A stretch of DNA of 64,000 nt from Candidatus Kryptonium sp. (GCA_025060635.1 JANXBN010000002.1:1-64000), one strand, 5' to 3'; positions 26,501 to 36,274 are shown, numbered from the stretch's first letter. A program made the numbers and translations. Notes: generated by a model not told the origin, from the sequence alone.

Positions 26501-28966
26501 TTATAGCTTTAGTTTTTTAATTCTCAACGAGTTTAATACAACTAAAAGTGAGCTAAGTGACATTGAAATTGAGGCAAAGATTGGCTTAAGAGAAATCCCA
26601 GCTACTGGGTATAAAATGCCGGCAGCGATTGGGATTAGAATCACATTATAAAAGAAAGCCCAGAAAAGATTTTCTTTTATTATTTTGTAGGTTTTCGCTG
26701 AGAGTTTTATCACTTGGTAAACTCCCTTTATGTCATCTTTCATCAGGATCATATCTGCTGTTGCTGAGGCAATATCTGTCCCTGAACCAATTGCAATCCC
26801 CACATCTGCTTTCGCAAGCGCTGGAGCATCATTCACGCCATCTCCAACCATTGCAACTATGTATCCAGAATTTTTGAGTTCTTCTATTTTTTCTGATTTT
26901 TGTTCGGGCAAAACTTCCGCGAAAATTTTATCAACACCAATTTGATTGGCTATTGCTTTTGTCGTTTTGTAATTGTCTCCGCTCAAAATCGCTATATCAA
27001 TTCCGAGTTTCTTGAGATTTAAAATTGTAGATTTGGCATCATGCTTTATCGTATCTGCAACTGCAATTATTCCAGCTATTTTACGATTAATAGCAATAAA
27101 TACTGATGTCTTACCTTGATTTGTCAAGAGATCAATGATTCTTTCGTAGCTTTGGGTTTCAATGTTTAAGTTTTTCATGAAAGTTGTGTTGCCAACCGCA
27201 ACTTCGTTTGAATCAACATTGGCAAAAACACCTTGCCCTGGGATTGAGAAGAAGTTTTTGGGTTCTAAAAGTTTTAGGTTTCTTAACTTCGCATATCTTA
27301 CTATGGCTTCTGCAAGAGGATGTTCTGAATTTCGTTCAACAGACGCGGAGAATCTCAAAAGCTCGTTTTCTGATATGTTGCCGAGTTTTATGATGTCCGT
27401 TACTTCAGGTTTTCCATAGGTTATTGTTCCAGTTTTATCAAATACGACCATGTTAATTTTGTTTGCAATTTCAAGTGCTTGTGCATTTTTTATTAAAACG
27501 CCATATTCAGCTGATTTGCCAGTTGCTACAACTATTGCGGTTGGAGTTGCAAGTCCAAGTGCACATGGACAGGCGACAATTAAAACAGAAATAAAATTCA
27601 TAAGTGCAAATGTGAAACTATATCCAGAGAGATACCAGATTAAAAAGCTTAAAAATGCTATTCCAATCACAATTGGGACGAAAACTGCTGCGACTTTATC
27701 AGCAAGTTTTTGCACTGGTGGTTTTGTCGCTTGTGCGTCCTTAACCAGTTGAATTATTTTCGCAAGTAATGTATCTTTTCCTACATTGTTCACTTTAAAT
27801 TTAAAACTTCCAGCTTTATTAAGAGTTGAACCTATGACCAAATCGCCTGGCTTTTTCTCAACTGGCATGCTTTCTCCAGTTATAATTGACTCATCAACAG
27901 AAGCGTAACCTTCAATTATTACACCATCAACAGGTATTCTCTCACCGGGTTTAACGAGAACTATATCACCTACTCTTACTTCTTTAATTGGGACAACTAT
28001 TTGTTTGCCTTCTTTAATTATCGTTGCGGTTTGCGGTTGTAGGGTAGAAAGTTTTTTAATTGCTTCGGTTGTTTGAGATTTTGCCCTCGCTTCAAGAAGT
28101 CGCCCCAGGAGAACGAATGTAATTATAACAGCGGATGTTTCATAATAAACATCAGATGTTTTTCCAGTTAATTCAAAAATTTTAGGATAAAATGTTGCAA
28201 CGGTGCTGTAAATATATGCGGAGCCAGTGCCAATTGCTATTAGTGTGTTCATATCCATTGATAAGTGCCGAATTCCAGATAGGAAACTTTTAAAAAATTT
28301 ACCACCGCCGTAGAAGATCACGGGAGTTGTGAGGGCGAAGAGAATATAGTTAATGAAAGTTCTATCTTCAGTATGATAAAAAAGATGCGACACCATATCA
28401 ATCAGAATAAATCCAGTAAGAATTGCGCTGACGATGAATCTTTTTTTGAGGTCTTCAAACTCACGCTTTCTTACGATTTCATCGTAAAGTTCTATTTCTT
28501 CTTCAGGGAGTTGAGGAACTTTATAACCAAATTTTTCTAATTCTTCTTTTATGTTTTCAGGTGTAACGAGAGTTGGGATGAATTCAGTTGTCACAGTTCC
28601 AACAGCGGGATTTACTGAAACATTTATAACGCCATTTATCTTTAAAATGGTCTTTTCAATATGAGATACGGAGGCAGTAGAAAGTCCTTCAACTGGGAAA
28701 TTTATCTTTTGTATAGCTACATCATAACCAATGGATTTTACCGACTGTATTATATCTTTTAGATTTACCTGTTTTTCTTGTTCAACTTCAATTGTTGCTT
28801 TTTCAGTTACTAAATTAACACTTGCATTTTTCACGCCCGGGATCTTTAGGAGGTTGTTTTGAACTTTCAAGACGCAGCTGGCGCAGGTCATTCCGACAAT
28901 TGGAATATCAATCCTTAAAAGTTTACTCTCTTTGCCTTTCTCTATTTCTTTGCTCTGTTCTTTCAT
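26501..28966 (-). CDS. copA: Copper-translocating P1B-type ATPase
   Basis: 821 residues. An N-terminal HMA domain has a metal site (GMTCASCVLKV, C28/C31). A second HMA-like domain has lost both cysteines (EGLSTASVSHIE, S96/S99). Then follow eight-helix membrane domain elements with the transport site CPC (C466-P-C468), TGESMPVEK in the actuator domain, the phosphorylation site DKTGT (D510), the SEHPLAEAI motif and GDGVNDAPALAKADVG. It exports Cu(I) from the cytoplasm. The start ATG 28966 follows a near-consensus promoter by about 22 nt. No copper regulator gene is next to it. Confidence 0.93.
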   Translation of the reverse strand: MKEQSKEIEKGKESKLLRIDIPIVGMTCASCVLKVQNNLLKIPGVKNASVNLVTEKATIEVEQEKQVNLKDIIQSVKSIGYDVAIQKINFPVEGLSTASVSHIEKTILKINGVINVSVNPAVGTVTTEFIPTLVTPENIKEELEKFGYKVPQLPEEEIELYDEIVRKREFEDLKKRFIVSAILTGFILIDMVSHLFYHTEDRTFINYILFALTTPVIFYGGGKFFKSFLSGIRHLSMDMNTLIAIGTGSAYIYSTVATFYPKIFELTGKTSDVYYETSAVIITFVLLGRLLEARAKSQTTEAIKKLSTLQPQTATIIKEGKQIVVPIKEVRVGDIVLVKPGERIPVDGVIIEGYASVDESIITGESMPVEKKPGDLVIGSTLNKAGSFKFKVNNVGKDTLLAKIIQLVKDAQATKPPVQKLADKVAAVFVPIVIGIAFLSFLIWYLSGYSFTFALMNFISVLIVACPCALGLATPTAIVVATGKSAEYGVLIKNAQALEIANKINMVVFDKTGTITYGKPEVTDIIKLGNISENELLRFSASVERNSEHPLAEAIVRYAKLRNLKLLEPKNFFSIPGQGVFANVDSNEVAVGNTTFMKNLNIETQSYERIIDLLTNQGKTSVFIAINRKIAGIIAVADTIKHDAKSTILNLKKLGIDIAILSGDNYKTTKAIANQIGVDKIFAEVLPEQKSEKIEELKNSGYIVAMVGDGVNDAPALAKADVGIAIGSGTDIASATADMILMKDDIKGVYQVIKLSAKTYKIIKENLFWAFFYNVILIPIAAGILYPVAGISLKPIFASISMSLSSLLVVLNSLRIKKLKL

Positions 28967-28994
28967 TTTCCCGAGGTTTCGTATAATCTTTTTT

Positions 28995-29025
28995 CAAATA
29001 TAAGTTTTCAGTCGTAAAAAATCAA
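28995..29025 (-). promoter_or_regulatory. Predicted promoter of copA-copZ
   Basis: Read on the minus strand: TTG (29025-29023), 20-nt spacer, TATATTTG (29002-28995). It is an exact TAnnTTTG -7 element with the same geometry as the nuoA promoter. Confidence 0.6.
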
Positions 29026-29117
29026 TTTGAGATGGAAAATCTTCAAGGTTGGGGCAATAACTTTGGATGGAAAAGACATTTCTTTAGTGATTTTCCGACC
29101 GTTTTTAATGCTTTTGC

Positions 29118-29125
29118 TATTTTTG
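29118..29125 (+). promoter_or_regulatory. Possible -7 element for the secreted-protein gene at 29202
   Basis: TATTTTTG matches TAnnTTTG, but no TTG lies at the usual 20-nt spacing. If used, transcription would begin near 29132, downstream of the alternative ATG 29127, which supports the start chosen at 29202. Confidence 0.3.
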
Positions 29126-29201
29126 GATGGATAATTTTTTTAAAACGATTGGATTTTTTAAATTTGTGTTTGCGAAGAAAAAATATAACTTTTATCCGAC
29201 G

Positions 29202-31226
29202 ATGAAAAAACTTTTGCTGTTGCTTCTTCTACCTTCATTAATTCTTGCGCAGAAGCCCCAGGATAACCGCTCAACGAACATTGGAAGAATTGGTCTTGCG
29301 GTTAATTCGTATGGGCAAATTGGCAATGGATTTAATCCATCGTTTTGGCCATCTCAGCCATCGTGTGAGTTCCCGATTAAGCCAGTTAGGACGAGAATTG
29401 AACATCTTTTCAACGGTGGTTTATGGGTTGGAGGTTATGGCAAGAGCGGACTAACCGTTACAACAGCTACTCACGATAGGCGTTTTTCAAGTGAATTTAC
29501 ACAGCGAATTGATCAGGGTTTGTATGAGCGTTCAAGCTTGCTTGAATCAAGATATTACAGCCCTGATGCCATAAGCCATCAGGATTTTTATTGTGATTTT
29601 ACAGATACAAATACAATAAATCCATTGACGGGAGAGCCAATCTCAGGACATAACCCACTTGGAGTTTCGGTTCGTTTTGAGACATACGCTTGGCAGTATT
29701 CAATCGCGGACAATTTCGTGATTTTAAATTTCAAGATAAAAAATGTTACAAATGTTGCGATTGAGAGTTTATATGTTGGACTTGTTACAGATCTTGTTGT
29801 AAGGAATACAAATTATAGATTTCCTGCTGAGGGTTCTGTTTTTTACTCTGGAACTGGTCTTGGTTATATAGATAGTTTAAGATTGCATTACGCTTTTGAT
29901 GCTGAAAATAGACCTACGGATGGTCAAACCGATAGCTACATCGGAATTAAACTTTTGGGAACAGAACCATTGCTTGGTGGGCATCTTGATAGCTTGAACA
30001 GATATACAGTTTATCAGGTTTGGCAATTTAGGGCAAGTACAGGAGATCCGGATTTAATTTCACCTGCGAATGATCAGCAAAGGTATGATAAAATGCGTAT
30101 TCAATTTCCATCTGCAAAAATTCCGAGCCTAAAGAGCCCAGGGAATAGATACACGCTTATTTCAGCTGGTCCTTTTCCGACATTGTATCCGGGTGATTCG
30201 GTAAGTGTCGCTTTCGCTGTAATATGTGCGAAAAAATATGGTGACGATCCGCAAAGAGATGATACACCATTGAGTAAAAAGTTGCTTATTGAAAGTGCAA
30301 TATGGGCTCAGAAAACTTATAACGGTGAAGATAGAAATGGAAATGGAATTCTTGATCCAGGGGAGGATTTAGATGGAAATGGAAAAATTACGAGATTTAT
30401 TTTCCCAACGATTTTGCCCCCTCCGAAAGTTAAAGTTGTCCCTGGTGATAGAAAAGTTGATATTTACTGGGATAGGTCGGTTGAAGATGTTGTTGATCCA
30501 GTCCTAAATAGGAAAGATTTTGAAGGTTACAGAATTTATATGACAAAACTTGGGTTTGACATTGGATTTGTTAGAGCAGGTGAAGAGCCATATATTTTGA
30601 TTGCAGAGTTTGATAAGTTAGGTAACGATGTTGGTTTTAACACAGGATTTGGGTCTATTAAACTTCAGACACCAGTAACTTTCCCAGATGATACAGTGCG
30701 ATATTATTACAAATTTACTGTTGAGAACTTGTTAAATGGATGGCAATATATTTTTGGAGTTGAAGCATTTGATGAAGGCGATCCGGATAATAATATACCA
30801 AGTCAATCAAGCGTTAGGGTTATGCGCCGAGTTATACCGGGTTCACCACCTACATCGGATAAATCAAAAGAAGTTGGTGTTTATCCAAATCCATACTATG
30901 CAAGAGCAATATGGGATGGCACTGGTGGAGAGCGAGAAAGGAAAATTTACTTTTACAATTTGCCGAGAAAATGCGAAATAACTATTTACACACTTGCCGG
31001 TGATATAGTTGATAGATTCATTCATGATGCTGATACATACACTGGAACAGATATCCAATGGTTTCAGGTTTATGGAGATGGAACTCAAAAATTTTCAGGT
31101 GGAGAGCATGCCTGGGATTTGATTTCAAAATATGATCAAGCAATAGCAACTGGACTTTATCTTTTTACAGTTAAAGATCTTGAGACAGGCGAAATCAAAC
31201 GAGGTAAGTTTGTAATAATTAAATAA
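29202..31226 (+). CDS. Secreted surface protein with a type IX sorting-like C-terminus
   Basis: About 674 residues. ATG 29202 starts a classical signal peptide (MKKLLLLLLLPSLILAQ); an in-frame ATG at 29127 would put 25 unlikely residues ahead of it. The middle has a calcium-binding-type loop (DRNGNGILDPGEDLDGNGK) and a fibronectin-like section (VDIYWDRSVEDV ... YRIYMTKLG). The C-terminus (VGVYPNPYYAR, ITIYTLAGDIVDRF, ATGLYLFTVKDLETGEIKRG) has the layout of a type A sorting domain. Likely exported through type IX secretion and anchored or released. Specific function unknown. It is the first gene of a surface-protein run and is followed 13 nt later by the coiled-coil gene. Confidence 0.7.
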   Translation: MKKLLLLLLLPSLILAQKPQDNRSTNIGRIGLAVNSYGQIGNGFNPSFWPSQPSCEFPIKPVRTRIEHLFNGGLWVGGYGKSGLTVTTATHDRRFSSEFTQRIDQGLYERSSLLESRYYSPDAISHQDFYCDFTDTNTINPLTGEPISGHNPLGVSVRFETYAWQYSIADNFVILNFKIKNVTNVAIESLYVGLVTDLVVRNTNYRFPAEGSVFYSGTGLGYIDSLRLHYAFDAENRPTDGQTDSYIGIKLLGTEPLLGGHLDSLNRYTVYQVWQFRASTGDPDLISPANDQQRYDKMRIQFPSAKIPSLKSPGNRYTLISAGPFPTLYPGDSVSVAFAVICAKKYGDDPQRDDTPLSKKLLIESAIWAQKTYNGEDRNGNGILDPGEDLDGNGKITRFIFPTILPPPKVKVVPGDRKVDIYWDRSVEDVVDPVLNRKDFEGYRIYMTKLGFDIGFVRAGEEPYILIAEFDKLGNDVGFNTGFGSIKLQTPVTFPDDTVRYYYKFTVENLLNGWQYIFGVEAFDEGDPDNNIPSQSSVRVMRRVIPGSPPTSDKSKEVGVYPNPYYARAIWDGTGGERERKIYFYNLPRKCEITIYTLAGDIVDRFIHDADTYTGTDIQWFQVYGDGTQKFSGGEHAWDLISKYDQAIATGLYLFTVKDLETGEIKRGKFVIIK

Positions 31227-31239
31227 ACGAGCGAAAGTC

Positions 31240-32229
31240 GTGAGAACAAAAAAAGAGACAAAAGCTGAAGAGATAATAAAAAAATTGCCTGAGATAATAG
31301 AGTCAGACAGTGCTTTTAGACAGAGACTATTTGCTATGTTGCTTGAGTATTTTCCATCAAGGCAGGAGTATAATTATATATTGAAAGGTATAAACGAAAT
31401 TTTGGAGCGACAGGAAGAGCATTCACGAGTGATAAAGGAATTAACCGAGAAAATTGATAAACATTCGCAGATACTTGAGGAATTGATTAGAGGACAGGAG
31501 CGACATTCGCAGATACTTGAAGAGCATGCGAAAGCAATAAGAGAGTTAAGTGAAAGACAGGAAAGACATTCGCAGATACTTGAGGAACATGCGAAAGCAA
31601 TAAGAGAGTTAAGCGAGAAAGTAGATAGACATTCGCAGATACTTGAGGAATTGATCAGAGGACAGGAGAGACATTCGCAGATACTTGAAGAGCATGCACG
31701 GAAGCTGGAAGAGCATTCAAAAGCGATTGAAATGTTGGTAAAAGAAGTTTATGAGTTAAAAATAACTGTTGGCGGGCTTGTTAAAGAGATGGGAGATATG
31801 AAAGTTGAATTTGCACGACTCTCCGATGCGGTTTATAAGCTTAAGGTTACAATAGGCAATATAGGTGCAAGATGGGGAATTATGACAGAAGATATGTTCA
31901 GAAAAGCTTATGAAGAGATTTTGAAATCTCTATTTGGGCTTGAATATAAAGTTGAAAAGCGAAAGATAAAGTATGATGATAAAGAATCGGAAATTGATAT
32001 CGTAATATCGGACGCAAAGGAAGTGATCGTTGAGGTTTCCGCTTCAATGAATAAGAAAAAAGCGGAAAGAATAGCTGAAAAAATTAAAGCATATAGAAAA
32101 GAGACCGGTAAGGAAGTTCCAGCGTATGTGATATCTGCAAGTGCGTCTGCTGAATCCGTCGTTTTGTTAAGAGACGAAAACATCAACATCATAACACCAG
32201 AAGCAGAAGAAGAGGAATTTGAAAAATAA
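31240..32229 (+). CDS. Coiled-coil protein with C-terminal PD-(D/E)XK nuclease-like domain (DUF3782-type)
   Basis: 329 residues from GTG 31240. After about 50 residues comes a long Glu/Lys/His-rich coiled coil built of RHSQILEE units spaced 14, 21, 21 and 14 residues (heptad multiples). It is followed by a hinge and a compact domain (about 215-315) with SEIDIVISDAKEVIVEVSAS, which fits the D-x(n)-E-x-S/K core of PD-(D/E)XK nucleases, and KAYRKETGKEVPAYVISASA. Such proteins are scattered in thermophiles and archaea, often annotated DUF3782. There is no signal peptide, so it is cytosolic although it sits among secreted-protein genes. The usual lysine of the motif is not obvious (EVSAS). Function and activity are unknown. 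Confidence 0.65.
   Translation: MRTKKETKAEEIIKKLPEIIESDSAFRQRLFAMLLEYFPSRQEYNYILKGINEILERQEEHSRVIKELTEKIDKHSQILEELIRGQERHSQILEEHAKAIRELSERQERHSQILEEHAKAIRELSEKVDRHSQILEELIRGQERHSQILEEHARKLEEHSKAIEMLVKEVYELKITVGGLVKEMGDMKVEFARLSDAVYKLKVTIGNIGARWGIMTEDMFRKAYEEILKSLFGLEYKVEKRKIKYDDKESEIDIVISDAKEVIVEVSASMNKKKAERIAEKIKAYRKETGKEVPAYVISASASAESVVLLRDENINIITPEAEEEEFEK
31462..31728 (+). repeat. Direct repeats encoding the RHSQILEE coiled-coil units
   Basis: CATTCGCAGATACTTGA occurs at 31462, 31504, 31567, 31630 and 31672 with spacings 42, 63, 63 and 42 nt, all multiples of 21. A decayed copy begins at 31714. The near-identity at DNA level points to recent unit duplication. Confidence 0.85.
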
Positions 32230-32252
32230 CAAATAAATTCAAAGAGGCAAAG

Positions 32253-34505
32253 ATGAAAAAATTAGCTTTAATCATCGCATTTTTAGTTTCAACAGTAGCT
32301 CTTTCACAAAGTCCATTCCGACTTGTTCCAATTCAAGAAATTCAGTGGGTTCATCCTGATTCATTAAGGAAAGCTGATAGTTTGCAAGCTGCTGGAGTTG
32401 CTTTCAACTCCACTGCTTTTCCACATTGGATTGAGGACTCAAGATATTGGTATGTTCCTCCAATTTCTGCAACTCAATACGGAGACACTTTCACTGTCGT
32501 TGGGATAGTTATGAATCGTCCGCAAATGTATACGCTTGGAAATAGGTATGTTGTTTTTATTCAGGATACCGCTGGTGGACCTTGGAGTGGTATCATTGTT
32601 CTTGCAAATGATACGACTTCTGCAAATACGCAAGCGACTGGAATTCAAGTTCTTGATACTGGAATGGTTGTAAAAATTGTCGGAAGAGTTGAGGAATTTC
32701 CCGCATCGTCAAGCACTGGATACACGGAATTATTTACGGTTATACCAGATCCACGGACGGGGCAAATAATCCCAATAGAAGTTATTGATTGGAAACTGAG
32801 CAGACCCGAACCTGTTGAAGTTAGAGTTTCAGATTTCGTAAGAGGTAACGCTTCAGTTGGGGGACATCGTATAAACTTTTCAAACGGAGAGAGATGGGAA
32901 GATGTGTATGTGATAATAAGGAATGTTTCAGTTGTCAATCGTAGTGGAACAGTCGGTGGTAGATGGACTTGGTGGATTGGTGATGATTCTGGAAATGTTA
33001 TTCAAGTTTATGATGGTTCCAGACATTTCAGAGGTGGTTCAGGAGCATTTAATCCTAACTGGACTCCTCCACCAATTGGGACGAAACTTGAATATATCCG
33101 TGGTGTTATAGTGGGTGTTGGTAGTGGTTATGCAATTACCCCGCTTTATCCTGATGATGTAAAAATATTATCTTATGCTCCAGAAATAAATTATGCATTT
33201 ACAACACCGCAAAAAAGAGAACCAGCCTTACCATCAAGCACCGATCCAGTAAAGATAAGAGCGATCGTTAAAGTAACGGATCCAACTCCAGGCGTTGTAA
33301 TTGACACTGTAAGACTTCTTTACAGCGTAAATTATGGTTCATTTAGAGAAGTTTTGATGTCAAAGATCAGCGGTGATACATTATGGGAAGGAATAATACC
33401 ACCGCAACCTAATGGTTCTTTGGTTAGGTATTTCTTTAGAGCCAGAGATTCAAAAGGGCAAACCACTCAACTCCCGGGTGATACATCGCAGAACATTTAT
33501 TTCTACTTTGTGAAGGATGGTGAGCTAAAGATAAGAGATTTGCAATATACAATATTGAGAAATGGAAACACTGGATTTTGGGATTTAAGAGTCAAAGTAA
33601 GAGGTATTGTCGTTGCTGATACAAATGATTTCCCAACAGAGCCACCGCTCTTAAATCCTGGATCAAAGGAACAATATCGTGTTTATATCCAAGATGACAC
33701 GAGCGCATGGAGTGGAATTCGTTTGTTTGGTAGCAGAAGTTATGTTTTAAGAAGAGGAGATAGCGTTGAAGTAATTGGAACTGTAAGGGAGCGAAATAAT
33801 GTGACTGAAATTGTCGTTGATAGCGTAAGAATCATAGCAAGAAATAGACCAGTTTATCCAGCTGTTGTTGTCAGAACTGGTGATGTGGGGAATAAACCTA
33901 ATGGAACGGAAAGCGCAGAAAAGTGGGAGAATATGCTAATACGATTTGTAAATGTATTAATCACAGATGTTGATCCAGATAGAAATGGCGGAACATTCAG
34001 AGAGTTCGTTGTTGATGATGGGACAGGCGGATGCAGAGTGAACGATGATGGAGGTTATAAATTCTCAAATTATCCACCAGATACAGCATATGGCTACAGA
34101 ATCCTTTATGTCGGGAATAGAATAAGTTATTTGCAAGGGATACTTCATTTTTCATTCAACAACTACAAGATTGAACCGCGCAGCGATGAGGATTTCGGAA
34201 CGATAACAAAAGTCGTTGTCGCTTATAACTCTGAAATACCTGAGAAATTTGAACTTTTGCAAAACTATCCGAATCCATTTAATCCATCAACTTATATTGA
34301 ATACAAATTGCCAAAGCGAGTTCATGTAACACTGAAGGTTTATGATGTTCTTGGCAGAGAAGTAGCAACGCTTGTTGATGAAGTTCAAAACGCTGGCTCT
34401 TATAGAGTTAGATTTGAAAATCCGAAAATATCAAGTGGTGTTTATTTCTATGTTTTGAAAGCAGAGAATTTTGTGGATGTGAAAAAGATGATGTTGTTAA
34501 AATAA
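32253..34505 (+). CDS. Secreted OB-fold-like repeat protein with type IX sorting domain
   Basis: 750 residues. ATG 32253 follows GAGGCAAAG; the signal peptide ends VALSQSP. Three similar beta-rich segments (GIVMNRPQMYTLGNRYVVFIQDTAGGPWSGI near 80-110; VYVIIRNVSVVNRSGTVGGRW near 215-250; GIVVADTNDFPTEPPLL ... WSGIRLFGSRSYVLRRGD near 450-510) look like the OB-fold or DUF5689-type domains often attached to secreted nucleases and lipoproteins. No nuclease domain is present. The C-terminus is a full sorting domain: LLQNYPNPFNPSTYIEY ... VYDVLGREVATLVDE ... SSGVYFYVLKA ... DVKKMMLLK. A terminator follows. The ligand is unknown. Confidence 0.75.
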   Translation: MKKLALIIAFLVSTVALSQSPFRLVPIQEIQWVHPDSLRKADSLQAAGVAFNSTAFPHWIEDSRYWYVPPISATQYGDTFTVVGIVMNRPQMYTLGNRYVVFIQDTAGGPWSGIIVLANDTTSANTQATGIQVLDTGMVVKIVGRVEEFPASSSTGYTELFTVIPDPRTGQIIPIEVIDWKLSRPEPVEVRVSDFVRGNASVGGHRINFSNGERWEDVYVIIRNVSVVNRSGTVGGRWTWWIGDDSGNVIQVYDGSRHFRGGSGAFNPNWTPPPIGTKLEYIRGVIVGVGSGYAITPLYPDDVKILSYAPEINYAFTTPQKREPALPSSTDPVKIRAIVKVTDPTPGVVIDTVRLLYSVNYGSFREVLMSKISGDTLWEGIIPPQPNGSLVRYFFRARDSKGQTTQLPGDTSQNIYFYFVKDGELKIRDLQYTILRNGNTGFWDLRVKVRGIVVADTNDFPTEPPLLNPGSKEQYRVYIQDDTSAWSGIRLFGSRSYVLRRGDSVEVIGTVRERNNVTEIVVDSVRIIARNRPVYPAVVVRTGDVGNKPNGTESAEKWENMLIRFVNVLITDVDPDRNGGTFREFVVDDGTGGCRVNDDGGYKFSNYPPDTAYGYRILYVGNRISYLQGILHFSFNNYKIEPRSDEDFGTITKVVVAYNSEIPEKFELLQNYPNPFNPSTYIEYKLPKRVHVTLKVYDVLGREVATLVDEVQNAGSYRVRFENPKISSGVYFYVLKAENFVDVKKMMLLK

Positions 34506-34515
34506 GCTTGTTTTG

Positions 34516-34554
34516 GGGCGAAGCGACATTAAATAGATCGCTTCGCCCTGTTTT
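34516..34554 (+). terminator. Rho-independent terminator after the OB-fold-like secreted protein gene
   Basis: Perfect 11-bp stem GGGCGAAGCGA (34516-34526) with TCGCTTCGCCC (34538-34548), an 11-nt loop, then TGTTTT. It separates the first three surface genes from the lipoprotein/receptor group. Confidence 0.85.
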
Positions 34555-34611
34555 CAAAAATTCTGAAACCTAATAATGATTCACACACTGGAATAAAATG
34601 TCGGAGAAAAG

Positions 34612-36252
34612 ATGAAACTCAAATTTTTTATCTTCACAATAGCAATACTGCTTTATGGATGCATTAAGCACAAGATGAGCGAACCATATCCTAACGCACG
34701 ACCTGAAACTTATATTTCGTTGTTTCCAGATTCAGCGTTAAATCAATCAACGAGCAATTTACACATCCATTGGTGGGGCGTTGATAAAGATGGATGGATT
34801 TCAGGTTATGTTTTTAGCTTTGATAGAAAAAATTGGTTTTGGACATTTAAAAACGATAGCGTTTTTAAGCTCCCGATTTTTGGTACTGACACAAGCTATA
34901 ACTTTTGGATATTTGCAGTTGATAATACTTTGAAAACAAGATTCACCGAGGGACAAAAGATAAACTTCATTGATAAAAACGGAAATAGAGCTTGGGATAG
35001 AGGGGAAGAGTTTGAAATTTTACCAAATGATTGTTACGATGAGACACCAGCTGATTTAACATTTCCAATTAGAAATACTCCGCCGACGGTGGAATTTGCA
35101 ATGACGGGTGAGTTTGCTGGAACACGACTTGATGTTCCTGATACAACTTTTCCAATTGTTTCATTTCAATGGATCGCTTCTGATATTGATGGGGATAATA
35201 CAATTTCCGAATTTTGGGTTGCTCTTAATGATACATCAACTTGGGTGAGAGTTCCGGGACAATTTAGATTTGTTACGCTTCTTGCTGAAAACTTTTCACA
35301 AACGGATACAATTGCTAATGCGCTGGTTATTCCGAGCTCAACTCAAACACTTGGACGTGTCCCCGTTTCTGGAACCTTGAAAATGCGTTTGAATGGAAAC
35401 AATGTTTTTTACCTTAAAGCTCGTGATGTCGCTGGTGCATTTAGCAAGACGATAAGAATGCCATCTGAAGGAAGGACATGGTATGTTAGAAGGCCCAAAG
35501 GAAATCTTTTGATAGTTGCTGATTATGGGATTGCGGATAACTCAATAGGTTTTTATAGATCTATTTTTGATACGCTTGTTGGAGGGAATTATGATGTATG
35601 GAATTTAAGAGTTGGTGCGAGGTATCCAAGACGTGGTATTTTAGTGCCACCTTTTCCACGGGTTGATTTCGCTGAAGTTTTGGTGAGATTTTATAGATAT
35701 GTTTTCTGGGTATCAAGTGATGAAACAAATTTTGATATAGCAGCTATATCACTTCCAAAGTTTAGAAATCAAGGTGGAAAAGTGTTGTTTTCGTTTATAT
35801 TGCCACAGAGCACAACGCCTGATTTTGATGTGGGAAAAGCTTTAAGTGATATTTCAGGTGTAGTTGATAGTATTAGTTCCTCACCGCTTACTGGTTTTGT
35901 TCCATCTGGCACGAGGATTTTGAATTATAATCCTTCTAATCCAGCTGAAACATCTGAATATCCTGTTTTGGTTCGTGATAGCCCATCTGATAATCCTGTT
36001 GATGGTGGGAAAATAGTTGCATTTTTGAGAGCAGTTTATCCATCTGCTTTTGCCCGTCCAATTTACTGGGTTGAACCCCGAAGCGCTTGGGGAAATATAA
36101 CATTTGCAATAGGTGCTGAATCAATTGATAAAAACTTTGTGCTTGTTGGTTTACCAATATATAGGTTTAACGGAGGAGTGAGAAATGCAGGAGTGTTCAT
36201 TTCAAGGGTTTTCAGAAACTTTGGTGCCAGTAGTAAATTTTCTTCGTTTTAA
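34612..36252 (+). CDS. Large lipoprotein, unknown function
   Basis: 546 residues. GGAG lies 5 nt before ATG 34612. The signal peptide ends in ILLYGCIKHK, giving a lipobox Cys at about residue 17. The sequence has fibronectin/Ig-like texture (HIHWWGVDKDGWISGYVFSFD, VSFQWIASDIDGDNTISEFWVALND) and a C-terminal alpha/beta region (GNLLIVADYGIADNSIGFYRSIFDTL, VDFAEVLVRFYRYVFWVSSDE). I do not recognise a named family beyond similar lipoproteins in related bacteria. It is 22 nt ahead of a TonB-dependent receptor gene, so it may be the surface lipoprotein partner of that receptor, analogous to SusD-type pairing but not homologous by eye. Confidence 0.6.
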   Translation: MKLKFFIFTIAILLYGCIKHKMSEPYPNARPETYISLFPDSALNQSTSNLHIHWWGVDKDGWISGYVFSFDRKNWFWTFKNDSVFKLPIFGTDTSYNFWIFAVDNTLKTRFTEGQKINFIDKNGNRAWDRGEEFEILPNDCYDETPADLTFPIRNTPPTVEFAMTGEFAGTRLDVPDTTFPIVSFQWIASDIDGDNTISEFWVALNDTSTWVRVPGQFRFVTLLAENFSQTDTIANALVIPSSTQTLGRVPVSGTLKMRLNGNNVFYLKARDVAGAFSKTIRMPSEGRTWYVRRPKGNLLIVADYGIADNSIGFYRSIFDTLVGGNYDVWNLRVGARYPRRGILVPPFPRVDFAEVLVRFYRYVFWVSSDETNFDIAAISLPKFRNQGGKVLFSFILPQSTTPDFDVGKALSDISGVVDSISSSPLTGFVPSGTRILNYNPSNPAETSEYPVLVRDSPSDNPVDGGKIVAFLRAVYPSAFARPIYWVEPRSAWGNITFAIGAESIDKNFVLVGLPIYRFNGGVRNAGVFISRVFRNFGASSKFSSF

Positions 36253-36274
36253 AAGTTAATTGGAGGTGAACGAG

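Noticed and set aside
29127-29201. Longer N-terminus for the secreted protein (start at 29127)
   Set aside because: It would place 25 residues before a perfect signal peptide, and a promoter-like -7 element lies at 29118.
31462-31728. Coiled-coil repeat as a mobile or integron-like repeat
   Set aside because: All units are in frame with heptad spacing; protein repeat expansion is sufficient.
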